From Thiocystis violacea (GTDB lineage: Bacteria > Pseudomonadota > Gammaproteobacteria > Chromatiales > Chromatiaceae), in contig NZ_NRRF01000011.1 in assembly GCF_016583565.1 (NCBI RefSeq), forward strand, positions 51,302 to 115,301: 64,000 nucleotides of DNA. The letters are read 5' to 3'. A program made the position numbers and the translations under genes. The notes under the pieces were generated by a model. That model ran no database searches and was not told the origin of the DNA. It was given only the letters and a program-made list of their open reading frames with translations. Positions 45,913-55,469 of this stretch are shown piece by piece. Positions within the stretch are counted from its first letter, which is position 1. Each line of letters begins with the position of its first letter.

Positions 45913-48288
45913 ATGACAATCGACTTCAGCGAATACCTCTCCTGTCTCAAAGCCGACCCGGCGCATGCGCACGCTCAGGCACTGGAGTCGAGCTATCAAG
46001 AGGCGGCCCGTGTCATGTCCCCGCAGGGGCTCGACCACTACCTGACCGGCATCAAGGCGATGTGTACCCTGAACAAGGGGCCGGACCTGGTCATGACCTA
46101 TGTCCAGGAGATGCCTGGCGTCGTCAAGGAGGTCGGCGAGGACATCATCCCGGATATCGTCAGCGCCCTGATGAAGCTCTCCTCGCACACCTCGGGGACG
46201 GTCATCACCCTGATGATGGCCAACATGCCGCTCGCCGCCAGCCGGTTGGGCGACATCGAGGTGATGCGCGGCTATCTGAACCTGCTCCATCAACTCGCCG
46301 GCAAGGCGCCGCGCGGGCTCCGTCCCATGATGGAGAACATGGACGAGCTGCTCTCCAAGCTCACCCTCGGCGGCCTGCGCCGCTGGGCGCTCTGGGGCGC
46401 GCAGGCGCATGCGCGGGATCTCGACGGCCAGCTGGCCTACTTCGGGCTCAAGACCGAGTCCTCCCGTGCGGTGCTGCAGAAAGAGCGGCGTGGCACCCTC
46501 TTCGTCGACAATCAGCGCAAGCTCAACTTCTACCTGAGGGCACTCTGGGCGCGCGCCTTCTTCATGCGCCCGACCTCGGGCGACTACGAGTCGCGTACCG
46601 GACTCAAGCCCTTCATCGAAGACTTCCAGATCCACCTGCCCGACGCCTTCGACGCCTGGCGCGGCATTTCCGGAGTCGAGCTCTATCGCGCCGCCGCCGC
46701 GCACTGCGCCGCGCACATGGTCTACACCACCCGGCCCATGAGCGGCGAGCAGCTCAATCCCGTCCAGCGGATTTTTGTCGAACTCTTCGAGGATGCGCGC
46801 GTCGAGGCACTCGCCATCCGTGAGTTTCCGGGGCTCAAGAAACTCTGGCTGCAGTTTTTCACCCTTCCGCCGGCTGCCGACGAGACGGTTAAGCTCCACC
46901 CTATGGTCGATGTAATGTTGCGGCTCGCCCGTGCGCTCCTGGATGAGGACGACAAGGACGGCGACGTGCTCATCAACGATTCGGTGGCCGCCTTCCGCGA
47001 GGCCATGGCGGAACGGGGCGACGACAATCAGATCAGCTGGAACGCCGGTGTCGACTTCTACAATCGCGCCGTTCAGGTCGCCGCCATCCCCAGTCTGCGC
47101 ATCCTCGAAGACTGGCCGATTCCCTACCGCGACGACAACGACTACATCTGGTACTTCGACGAGAACCTCTTTGTGACGCGCGGCGTGGACTACCTGCCGG
47201 CCTCGCAACAGCAGGTGCGTCGCAATGTCAGCGTCATGGAGATGGTCAACGAGCTGGACTGCGAACTGGCCGGCGACGACGCCCAGGAGATCTGGACCCT
47301 CTCGACCGAGTTCTGGCTCGACCAGGAAGCCTGCACCATCAACGAGCTGGAGGGTAGAGAGCCGGTCTCGGAGCCCTACCACTACCAGGAGTGGGACTAC
47401 CACGTTCAGCTCTATCGGCCGGATTGGGCGACCATCCTCGAGCGGCGCCAAGGGCGCGGCGATCCGGAGTCGATGGACGAAATCCTCACCAAGCACAAGC
47501 CAGTTGCGAGCCGCATCCGCCACCTGATCGACGCACTCCAACCTCAGGGGATCGTCCGTCGCCGCGGCTACGAGGAGGGCGAGGAGTTGGACCTCAACGC
47601 CGCCGTGCGTGCCATGATCGACATCCGGCGCGGTGTCATGCCGGATCCGCGCATCAACATCCGGATCACCCGCCACGTCCGCGATCTCTCGATCGTCGTC
47701 CTCATGGACCTCTCCCAGTCCACCAACGAGAAACCTGGCTTCAAGGAAGGCGAGCCCGGCTACGACGAAGCCCCGAGCATTCTCGATCTGACGCGCGAAT
47801 CCACGGGTCTGCTCGCCTGGGCCATCGACTCCATCGGCGACAACTTCGCCGTCCATGGTTTCGCGTCGGACGGCCGTCACGACGTCCAGTACTACCGCTT
47901 CAAGGACTTCAACCAACCCTACGACGATGATGCCAAGTCGCGCATGGCCGGGATGAAAGGTGGACTCTCCACCCGCATGGGTGCCGCGCTTCGCCACGCC
48001 GGCTGGCACCTGACCCAGCAGCCCGCGCAAAAGCGTCTGGTCCTGCTCATCACCGACGGCGAGCCCGCCGACATCGACGAGCGTGACCCCCAGTACCTCC
48101 GCCACGACGCCAAGAAGGCCGTCGAAGACCTCCGCATGCAGGGTATCCACAGCTACTGCCTGACCTTGGATCCAGAGGCGGATCGCTATGTGGCGCGGAT
48201 CTTCGGCGAGAATGGCTACTCGATCGTCGATCAGGTCGAGCGGCTGCCCGAGCGGCTGCCGGCGGTGTTCGCGGCCCTGACCGGCTGA
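45913..48288 (+). CDS. cbbO: RubisCO activase adaptor CbbO (vWA protein)
   Basis: 791 residues. The vWA domain near the C-terminus has MIDAS DLSQS at about residue 600 (IVVLMDLSQSTNE), GGLSTRMGAALRHAG and LLITDGEPADIDE. The long helical N-terminal part is typical of CbbO/NorD. CbbO links the CbbQ ring to RubisCO, the vWA domain docking on the enzyme. ATG 45913 follows a weak GGTGG. It is separated from cbbQ by fic and followed, after 360 bases, by cbbM. Confidence 0.94.
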   Translation: MTIDFSEYLSCLKADPAHAHAQALESSYQEAARVMSPQGLDHYLTGIKAMCTLNKGPDLVMTYVQEMPGVVKEVGEDIIPDIVSALMKLSSHTSGTVITLMMANMPLAASRLGDIEVMRGYLNLLHQLAGKAPRGLRPMMENMDELLSKLTLGGLRRWALWGAQAHARDLDGQLAYFGLKTESSRAVLQKERRGTLFVDNQRKLNFYLRALWARAFFMRPTSGDYESRTGLKPFIEDFQIHLPDAFDAWRGISGVELYRAAAAHCAAHMVYTTRPMSGEQLNPVQRIFVELFEDARVEALAIREFPGLKKLWLQFFTLPPAADETVKLHPMVDVMLRLARALLDEDDKDGDVLINDSVAAFREAMAERGDDNQISWNAGVDFYNRAVQVAAIPSLRILEDWPIPYRDDNDYIWYFDENLFVTRGVDYLPASQQQVRRNVSVMEMVNELDCELAGDDAQEIWTLSTEFWLDQEACTINELEGREPVSEPYHYQEWDYHVQLYRPDWATILERRQGRGDPESMDEILTKHKPVASRIRHLIDALQPQGIVRRRGYEEGEELDLNAAVRAMIDIRRGVMPDPRINIRITRHVRDLSIVVLMDLSQSTNEKPGFKEGEPGYDEAPSILDLTRESTGLLAWAIDSIGDNFAVHGFASDGRHDVQYYRFKDFNQPYDDDAKSRMAGMKGGLSTRMGAALRHAGWHLTQQPAQKRLVLLITDGEPADIDERDPQYLRHDAKKAVEDLRMQGIHSYCLTLDPEADRYVARIFGENGYSIVDQVERLPERLPAVFAALTG

Positions 48289-48311
48289 CGCATGGCGAGC
48301 GCACCACTGAA

Positions 48312-48367
48312 GTGGGAGCGCCACCCCGGCGCGATGGCCGCCGCATGGTGGCGGGGTGCCGCTCCCA
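48312..48367. repeat. REP-like intergenic hairpin repeat, copy C
   Basis: TGGGAGCGCCACCCCG (48313-48328) and its inverted partner (48352-48367) differ at one position. The core equals that of the repeat at 9877-9903. Just after cbbO it may end or protect the cbbO transcript. Confidence 0.65.
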
Positions 48368-48468
48368 GCCGTTCGTGGGTATGGTCATTTCCGGGAGTCA
48401 CCTCAGCCCGAAGTCAGTGCGGCCTCTGCTCGTCCCCTCGCTGTGGTGGTGGCATGCTCAGCCGGCAA

Positions 48469-48515
48469 TGCATAAGCGGATGCTTATCCGACATATAAGA
48501 AAATCAGAATATCTT
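48469..48515. promoter_or_regulatory. Probable CbbR-binding region before cbbM
   Basis: TGCATAAGC (48469-48477) is identical to the element before cbbL. It forms part of the palindrome ATAAGC-GGAT-GCTTAT (48472-48487). A second, looser pair, TATAAG and CTTTATA, follows at about 48494-48519. All lie 130-180 bases before the cbbM start. Confidence 0.5.
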
Positions 48516-48648
48516 TATAGAGAATAAGCCTGTAACCTGTGTGTACATTGAGAGCGGGAGGACGCTCCAGCGAGCCGGCAAAGCCGGCTCCAGGGATCCC
48601 GCCAACGAGAAGGGCGCATCGCCCACCCACAATCCCCAGGGAACCTAC

Positions 48649-50043
48649 ATGGCACTTGACCAGTCCGCACGCTATTCCGATCTGAGCCTGAAGGAAGTCG
48701 ATCTCATCGAGGGTGGCAAGCACATCCTCTGCGCCTACACCATGAAGCCGAAAGGCGGTCTCGGCTATCTGGAGGCGGCGGCTCATTTTGCCGCCGAGTC
48801 CTCCACCGGCACCAACGTGGAGGTCTGCACTACCGACGACTTCACCAAGGGCGTCGATGCACTGGTCTATTACATCGACGAGTCGCGCGAGCAGATGCGC
48901 ATCGCCTATCCGCTGGACCTCTTCGATCGCAACATGATCGACGGTCGCATGATGATGGTCTCCTTCCTGACCCTGACCATCGGCAACAATCAGGGCATGG
49001 GCGATATCGAATACGCCAAGATGATCGACTTCTGGGTGCCGCCGCGCGCCATCCAGCTATTCGACGGCCCCTCCAAGAACATCTCCGATCTGTGGCGCAT
49101 CCTCGGCCGCCCGGTCGAGGACGGCGGCTATATCGCCGGCACCATCATCAAGCCCAAGCTGGGTCTGCGTCCGGAGCCCTTCGCCGAAGCGGCCTACCAG
49201 TTCTGGCTCGGCGGCGACTTCATCAAGAACGACGAGCCCCAGGGCAACCAGGTGTTCGCGCCGGTGAAGCAGGTCATGCCGCTCGTCTACGACGCCATGA
49301 AGCGCGCCCAAGACGAGACCGGTGAGGCCAAGCTGTTCTCCATGAACATCACCGCCGACGACCACTTCGAGATGTGCGCCCGCGCCGACTTCGCGCTGGA
49401 GACCTTCGGCTCCGACGCCGACAAGCTCGCCTTCCTGGTCGATGGCTTCGTCGGCGGCCCGGGCATGATCACCACCGCCCGTCGTCAGTATCCCGATCAG
49501 TACCTGCACTACCATCGTGCCGGCCACGGCATGATCACCTCGCCGTCGTCCAACCGCGGCTATACGGCCTTCGTGTTGGCGAAGATGTCGCGTCTGCAGG
49601 GCGCGTCCGGTATCCACGTCGGGACCATGGGCTACGGCAAGATGGAAGGCGGCGCGGATGACCGTAACATTGCCTACATGATCGAGCGCGATGCCTGCGA
49701 AGGCCCGATCTACTATCAGGAATGGTCCGGCATGAAGGCCACCACCCCGATCATCTCGGGCGGCATGAACGCGCTGCGTCTGCCGGGCTTCTTCAAGAAC
49801 CTGGGCCATGGCAACGTCATCAATACCGCGGGCGGCGGTTCTTACGGCCACATCGACTCTCCGGCCGCTGGCGCCAAATCGCTGCGTCAAGCCTACGAGT
49901 GCTGGAAGGCTGGCGCCGATCCGATCGAGTACGCCAAGGAGCACAAGGAATTTGCCCGCGCCTTTGCGTCCTTCCCGCACGATGCCGACATGCTCTTCCC
50001 GGGCTGGCGTGAGCAGCTGGGGGCCTTCGCGACCGAAGCCTGA
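48649..50043 (+). CDS. cbbM: Form II RubisCO
   Basis: 464 residues. N-terminal [20 protein letters not shown] and [17 protein letters not shown] match form II rather than form I. Catalytic K168 in [12 protein letters not shown], carbamylated K193 in [14 protein letters not shown], and loop-6 [11 protein letters not shown] are intact. Form II works as dimers or dimer assemblies without small subunits, with low CO2 specificity, suiting high CO2 and low O2. AGGGA lies before ATG 48649. Two hairpins follow the stop. Confidence 0.98.
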   Translation: MALDQSARYSDLSLKEVDLIEGGKHILCAYTMKPKGGLGYLEAAAHFAAESSTGTNVEVCTTDDFTKGVDALVYYIDESREQMRIAYPLDLFDRNMIDGRMMMVSFLTLTIGNNQGMGDIEYAKMIDFWVPPRAIQLFDGPSKNISDLWRILGRPVEDGGYIAGTIIKPKLGLRPEPFAEAAYQFWLGGDFIKNDEPQGNQVFAPVKQVMPLVYDAMKRAQDETGEAKLFSMNITADDHFEMCARADFALETFGSDADKLAFLVDGFVGGPGMITTARRQYPDQYLHYHRAGHGMITSPSSNRGYTAFVLAKMSRLQGASGIHVGTMGYGKMEGGADDRNIAYMIERDACEGPIYYQEWSGMKATTPIISGGMNALRLPGFFKNLGHGNVINTAGGGSYGHIDSPAAGAKSLRQAYECWKAGADPIEYAKEHKEFARAFASFPHDADMLFPGWREQLGAFATEA

Positions 50044-50091
50044 GCATCCCGCTTAGGCGTCGTCCATCGTCGACGTCCCGATCTGGACTCT

Positions 50092-50117
50092 GGTCACGCC
50101 GCTGGAGCGGCGTGACC
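50092..50117. promoter_or_regulatory. Hairpin after cbbM
   Basis: A perfect 11-bp stem, GGTCACGCCGC with loop TGGA, and no T-run. It lies between cbbM and the stronger terminator at 50161, so it may protect the 3' end of the cbbM mRNA. Confidence 0.55.
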
Positions 50118-50160
50118 CGAAAATCGGGAGGCAAGTGATGGACGGCTCCCTAGCGATACC

Positions 50161-50188
50161 GAAAACCCCCGCGACGCGGGGGTTTTTC
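50161..50188. terminator. Bidirectional terminator, cbbM and trkH
   Basis: AAAACCCCCGC and GCGGGGGTTTT form an 11-bp stem with loop GAC, bounded by an A-run on one side and a T-run on the other. It can end cbbM from the left and trkH from the right. Confidence 0.88.
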
Positions 50189-50255
50189 GTTTCAGCCGCG
50201 TCCGTTTCGATTCGGTATAGCGGCCGGCCGAGCGGCCCGTCTCCCGACGCGCCCA

Positions 50256-51701
50256 TCAGTTCCGCCAGTAAGCGGGCAAGAAGAGGATCAGCAGGGTGAA
50301 GATCTCCAGGCGACCCGCCAGCATGCTGAACACGGCCAACCATTTCACGACGGGGCCGACGGTGGTGAAGTTGACGGCGACATCGCCCAGTCCGGGGCCG
50401 AGAAGGTTGATCGTGGCGACCACCGCGCCGAAGGCCGAATCCAGGTCCAGGCCTGCCGCCATCATGGCGACCGTCAGGGCCAGGGCGGTCACCATGTAGA
50501 GCACGGAGAAACCCCACACGGAGAAGAGGACCTCGTCCCGAACCGGGCGGTTGCCCACTCTGACGGCGAGCAAGGCTTGCGGATGGACGAGCTGGGTGAG
50601 TTGGCGAACCCCCATCTTGCCGAGCAGCATGATGCGAAGCACCTTGATGCCGCCCGCCGTCGAGCCGCCGCAGCCGCCAATGAAGGACAGGATGACCAGC
50701 ACCATGGGGATGTGCAGCGGCCAATCGGCGAAGGTCACGGTGGTGAAGCCCGTGCTGGTCAGGATGGATGCGACCTGGAATGCGCCGTGGCGAATGGCGT
50801 CCGTGGCGCTGGTATAGGCGTCCGCCAGGACGAGACTGATCGCGACCAGGGCTGTGCCGACCAGGAAAATCGCGCCATAGGTCCGTACCTCGGGGTCGGT
50901 GATGTAGATGCCCGGCGCGAGCTTGCGCCACGCGATGAAGTGAATCGCGAAATTCACCCCGCCCGCCAGCATGAACACGATGGCGATGAACTCGATCAGC
51001 GGGCTGTCGTAATAGCCGAGGCTGGCGTCGTGCGTCGAGAAGCCGCCGGTCGCAACGGTGGCAAAGGCGTGGCCGATCGCATCGAACGGGCTCATGCCCG
51101 CGAGCCAGAAGGACAGGGCGCACGCCACCGTCAGGCTGACATAGAGCGCCCAGAGTGCCCGAGCCGTTTCCGCGATACGCGGTGTGGGCTTCTCATGCTT
51201 TGCGACGCCGGATGTCTCCGCCCGATAGAGCTGCGTCCCGCCGACGCCCATGAGCGGGAGGATGGCGACCGCCAGGACGATGATGCCCATGCCGCCAAGC
51301 CATTGAATCTGCTGGCGATGGAAGAGGATCGAGGGCGGCAGGCGGTCGAGCCCGAGGACGACGGTGGCGCCGGTCGTGGTGAATCCCGAGATGGATTCGA
51401 AGACGGCATCGGTGAGGTTCAGATGCAATCCCAGGAGGAAGGGGAGTGCGCCGGCGAACCCCAGCACGACCCAGAACAGCGTGACGATCAGGAAGCCCTC
51501 TCTGACCGTCAGCTCGCTGTGCTCGCGACGATTGGGTAGCCACAGCAGAGCGCCGGCCGTGGCGCTCAGCAGCAGCGAGAGGCTGAAGACATCCCACTCG
51601 CCGTCGGCGTAGATCAACGCCATGGCGATGGAGGGCAGGAAGCTCAGGCTGTAGATCAGCAGTAGGATCCCGAAGAGCCTGAGGATGGCGCGCCAATGCA
51701 T
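50256..51701 (-). CDS. trkH: Trk potassium uptake channel TrkH
   Basis: 481 residues with about ten membrane helices. The four selectivity-filter repeats are visible: SGFTTTGATVV, ATVATGGFSTHD, LTSTGFTTVTF and INLLGPGLGD, together with the GGCGGSTAGGIKVLR loop. TrkH needs the cytosolic TrkA ring, which is not in the window. It moves K+ inward and is often important for osmotic adaptation in halophilic or marine relatives. Confidence 0.95.
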   Translation of the reverse strand: MHWRAILRLFGILLLIYSLSFLPSIAMALIYADGEWDVFSLSLLLSATAGALLWLPNRREHSELTVREGFLIVTLFWVVLGFAGALPFLLGLHLNLTDAVFESISGFTTTGATVVLGLDRLPPSILFHRQQIQWLGGMGIIVLAVAILPLMGVGGTQLYRAETSGVAKHEKPTPRIAETARALWALYVSLTVACALSFWLAGMSPFDAIGHAFATVATGGFSTHDASLGYYDSPLIEFIAIVFMLAGGVNFAIHFIAWRKLAPGIYITDPEVRTYGAIFLVGTALVAISLVLADAYTSATDAIRHGAFQVASILTSTGFTTVTFADWPLHIPMVLVILSFIGGCGGSTAGGIKVLRIMLLGKMGVRQLTQLVHPQALLAVRVGNRPVRDEVLFSVWGFSVLYMVTALALTVAMMAAGLDLDSAFGAVVATINLLGPGLGDVAVNFTTVGPVVKWLAVFSMLAGRLEIFTLLILFLPAYWRN

Positions 51702-51910
51702 CCGATCTCCAGTCAGCTACCACCCGTGGAGTGGGCTGGATGTGTTAAGACAGGGGCGCCGGCCCCGCGATCCGCGTCCGCGCAAGAGACATCGCTTCGG
51801 CCCCTCCGGTTGTCGAAATCGGTGCGAATCCTCGGTTCGAGCCCTGGGGCGGTGGCTGAGAACGCCCAGCCTCCTCGCCCCAGGTGCTCCGACGTTGCGG
51901 GGCGCGACCC

Positions 51911-52555
51911 TCAGGGTGCCAGCCGCTCGATTCGCCACTGGTCCGTGCCCTCCCTGACATAGCGAAAGCGATCGTGCAGGCGGCTTTCACGCCCTTGCCA
52001 GAATTCGATCATCTCCGGCACCACTCGATAGCCGCCCCAGAAGGCAGGCAGGGGGATCTCGCCCTGCGAGAATTTCTGCGCGATCTCGGCCACCTTGCTC
52101 TCCAGGAGCGAGCGTGAGCTGATCACCTGACTTTGGGGCGATGACCAGGCACCGATCTGGCTGCCGCGTGCCCGCGTGGCGAAGTACTTGAGCGATTCGG
52201 CGGTCGGAATCCGCTCCGCGCGGCCGGTGATCTGGATCTGTCTGGCGAGGGCGACCCAAGGGAAGAGGAGGGCGACGCAGGGGTTCTGCTCGATCTCCTT
52301 GGACTTGCGACTCTCGTAGTTGGTGAAGAAGACGAAGCCGCGCTCGTCGTAGAGCTTCAGCAGCACCGTCCTGGCCGATGGCCGGCCTTGGGCGTCCGCC
52401 GTGCACAGGGTCATGCCGTTCGGCTCGGGCAAGTCGGTGCCGAGCGTCAGCCCGTACCACTGCTGGAACTGTTTGATAGGATTGGGGTCCAGCTCATCAC
52501 GGGAGAGCCCGTGATCCATGAGCTCGCGTCTCAGCGCCTCTGGGTTGACGTTCAT
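51911..52555 (-). CDS. pdxH: Pyridoxamine 5'-phosphate oxidase
   Basis: 214 residues, FMN enzyme making pyridoxal phosphate. DPNPIKQFQQWY, GRPSARTVLLKLYDERGFVF, FFTNYESRKSKEIEQNP and RLHDRFRYVRE followed by WRIERLAP are the family signatures, with full length. It lies alone between trkH and aceA. Confidence 0.96.
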   Translation of the reverse strand: MNVNPEALRRELMDHGLSRDELDPNPIKQFQQWYGLTLGTDLPEPNGMTLCTADAQGRPSARTVLLKLYDERGFVFFTNYESRKSKEIEQNPCVALLFPWVALARQIQITGRAERIPTAESLKYFATRARGSQIGAWSSPQSQVISSRSLLESKVAEIAQKFSQGEIPLPAFWGGYRVVPEMIEFWQGRESRLHDRFRYVREGTDQWRIERLAP

Positions 52556-52859
52556 GCCGACTCCGCTGGGTTGAGGCTGTCAAGGCCGACTGAGACGCGC
52601 CTTTCCATAGGTTTCATAGGGTCAAGATTCCGCATTGAAAATTATCAATTCCAATAAAAAAGATTAGAATAATTGACTCGTCAAATGGTAACGCTCCCGG
52701 TAGGTTTTTGCATCAAGACCAAGCTGTACGGTCAATCATCCGCTGTCTCGCCGTCGATCGAAACCACTGAGACACCGATCCGGCGATCTGGAAAGACGGG
52801 CCAAGCGCGCTCTGAAACAGAAAGCGGTCCAAAACATAAGTACGAGAGGAACATCGCAG
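52556..52859. other. pdxH-aceA intergenic region
   Basis: About 304 bases, notably AT-rich at 52633-52680, and probably containing the divergent pdxH and aceA promoters. TCAATT and AATTGA form loose inverted arms at 52647 and 52669. I did not assign -35/-10 boxes. AGAGGA lies before the aceA start. Confidence 0.4.
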
Positions 52860-54164
<1,305 letters not shown>

Positions 54165-54174
54165 GCGTTGCGCC

Positions 54175-54192
54175 GGGCGGCCTCGGCCGCCC
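54175..54192. terminator. GC-rich hairpin after aceA
   Basis: GGGCGGC and GCCGCCC form a 7-bp stem around CTCG directly after the aceA stop. The tail is CTGTCGTCTT rather than a clean T-run, so any termination is partial. Confidence 0.4.
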
Positions 54193-54248
54193 GGGCCTGT
54201 CGTCTTGTCCAGGCTCGCCTTGTAATCACCCCTGTCTTTGCTAGCTTT

Positions 54249-54266
54249 ATTGTGCTTAACCACAAT
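54249..54266. promoter_or_regulatory. Palindrome before DsrE-like gene
   Basis: ATTGTG-CTTAAC-CACAAT, a perfect 6-base inverted repeat with six-base spacer, 26 bases before the start of the DsrE-like gene. Its position near a likely promoter suggests an operator. Confidence 0.5.
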
Positions 54267-54292
54267 CGGCAAAAGGTATCAGGAGGTGACTC

Positions 54293-54838
54293 ATGGCCCC
54301 TATCCAGCATCGAGGTCTCGCTGCCGTTTCCTTGCTGTTGCTCCTGCTCATGACCGCGCTCGCGGCGAGCGCCGAGCAGTTCCGGCGTCCTTGGGGTGAG
54401 CCGGTTTGGGAGCCGCCGCATCCGCGGGGGCAATCCATTGCGATCACCCTGAAGACGGATCCGACGCAGGATCACGAGGCGGCCTGCGTTGCCTTGCAGA
54501 TCGGCATGAATCTGCTGATGACCGCGGTGACCGTCGATCGCGCGCAGGTGGATGTGGAGCCGGCCCGCGACGTCACGCTCTTCCCGACGCTGGCGGGGGT
54601 CGAGCTGGTCAACCCGGCCAACGACTTCGGCACCGAGGAGTATCAGTGCGCGACGCAGGATGGTCCGACACCACTCAGGGACATCCTCGCCAACTACGTG
54701 TGGATGGGTGGACGGGTCGTTGTCTGCGGGCTCTGTGCGATCGATCGCGGAATCACGGAGCCGACCTACGGCGCGATCGGCACGGCCCAGCAGGTTCACG
54801 AGATGTTCCTCTATGCGGACAAGGTGATCACTTACTAA
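54293..54838 (+). CDS. Secreted DsrE/DsrF-like protein
   Basis: 181 residues. Signal peptide (core AAVSLLLLLLMTALAASA). The mature part has a DsrE-like fold pattern: HEAACVALQIGMNLLM, TLFPTLAGVELVNPAN and the C-terminal ILANYVWMGGRVVVCGLC followed by AIDRGI. Cysteines at about 65, 119, 142 and 145 could carry sulfur or disulfides. AGGAGGTGA, an ideal ribosome-binding site, precedes the ATG. Cytosolic DsrE proteins relay sulfur; an exported version is likely to handle periplasmic sulfur or thiols, but this is inference. Confidence 0.72.
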   Translation: MAPIQHRGLAAVSLLLLLLMTALAASAEQFRRPWGEPVWEPPHPRGQSIAITLKTDPTQDHEAACVALQIGMNLLMTAVTVDRAQVDVEPARDVTLFPTLAGVELVNPANDFGTEEYQCATQDGPTPLRDILANYVWMGGRVVVCGLCAIDRGITEPTYGAIGTAQQVHEMFLYADKVITY

Positions 54839-54920
54839 GGGGCCATGCCTTGGGTGCGCGCGGCCCGCGTGCACCGCCTCCTCGCGCGTGACTCCGGCTG
54901 ACTTCACGACCGAGGAGCCG

Positions 54921-55409
54921 ATGGATTTCAAGACAGCCGACCTCTATGACCGCCATGGCGACGCACTGCGCGTCTGCGATCCCATCTTCCGCGACTTCGG
55001 CGGCCACCTGCGCTTCGCGGGTCCCGTCGTCACCGTCAAGTGCTTCGAGGACAACTCCTTCGTCAAGTCCACCCTGGCCGAACCTGGGGAAGGCCGCGTG
55101 CTGGTTGTCGATGCCGGCGGATCCTTGCGCTGCGCCATGCTCGGCGACCTCATCGCCGCCAGCGCGGTCGAGCAGGGCTGGGCTGGCGTCATCCTCTTCG
55201 GCTGCATTCGCGACACGGCCGAAATCGGCCAGATGCCGCTCGGTGTCAAGGCGCTGGCCAGCATCCCGCGCAAGAGTCAGCGGCGCGGGGAAGGGCAGCG
55301 CGACATCCCCGTGACCTTCGCGGGTGTGCGCTTCGCGACCGGAGATCACGTCTACTGCGACCCGGATGGCGTCCTGCTCTCGGAGCAGGCACTCGCCCTG
55401 GCCGTGTGA
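54921..55409 (+). CDS. rraA: RraA family protein
   Basis: 162 residues. TADLYDRHGDALRVCDPIFR, GRVLVVDAGGSLRCAMLGDL and GVILFGCIRDTAEIGQMPLGVKAL (split) are RraA signatures. In enterobacteria RraA inhibits RNase E; the fold is shared with 4-hydroxy-4-methyl-2-oxoglutarate aldolases and some members keep both activities. ATG 54921 follows GAGGAG; a GTG at 54888 is less likely. It lies between the DsrE-like gene and aceK. Confidence 0.9.
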   Translation: MDFKTADLYDRHGDALRVCDPIFRDFGGHLRFAGPVVTVKCFEDNSFVKSTLAEPGEGRVLVVDAGGSLRCAMLGDLIAASAVEQGWAGVILFGCIRDTAEIGQMPLGVKALASIPRKSQRRGEGQRDIPVTFAGVRFATGDHVYCDPDGVLLSEQALALAV

Positions 55410-55422
55410 CGCCGATCAGACG

Positions 55423-55467
55423 CCAACTGACACCTGATAACTGCCACCTGATAACTGACAACTGATC
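55423..55467. repeat. Decamer repeats before aceK
   Basis: Repeated AACTGACA/CCTGATAACTG units fill the rraA-aceK gap. They resemble the inverted-orientation repeats at 12390-12420 and the degenerate copy near 9926-9948. Confidence 0.55.
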
Positions 55468-55469
55468 CC

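Larger units (their letters stand above)
48289..48648. other. cbbO-cbbM intergenic region
   Basis: About 360 bases holding a REP-like hairpin (48312-48367) and an AT-rich segment (48465-48540) with CbbR-like palindromes. A frame from 48541 runs into cbbM, but its first 36 codons do not resemble form II RubisCO. So cbbM probably has its own promoter and is not simply read through from cbbO. Confidence 0.6.

Noticed and set aside
45853..48324. Long open frame antisense to cbbO (823 codons)
   Set aside because: cbbO is fully supported by domains on the other strand; the antisense frame has no domain and reflects high GC and codon bias.
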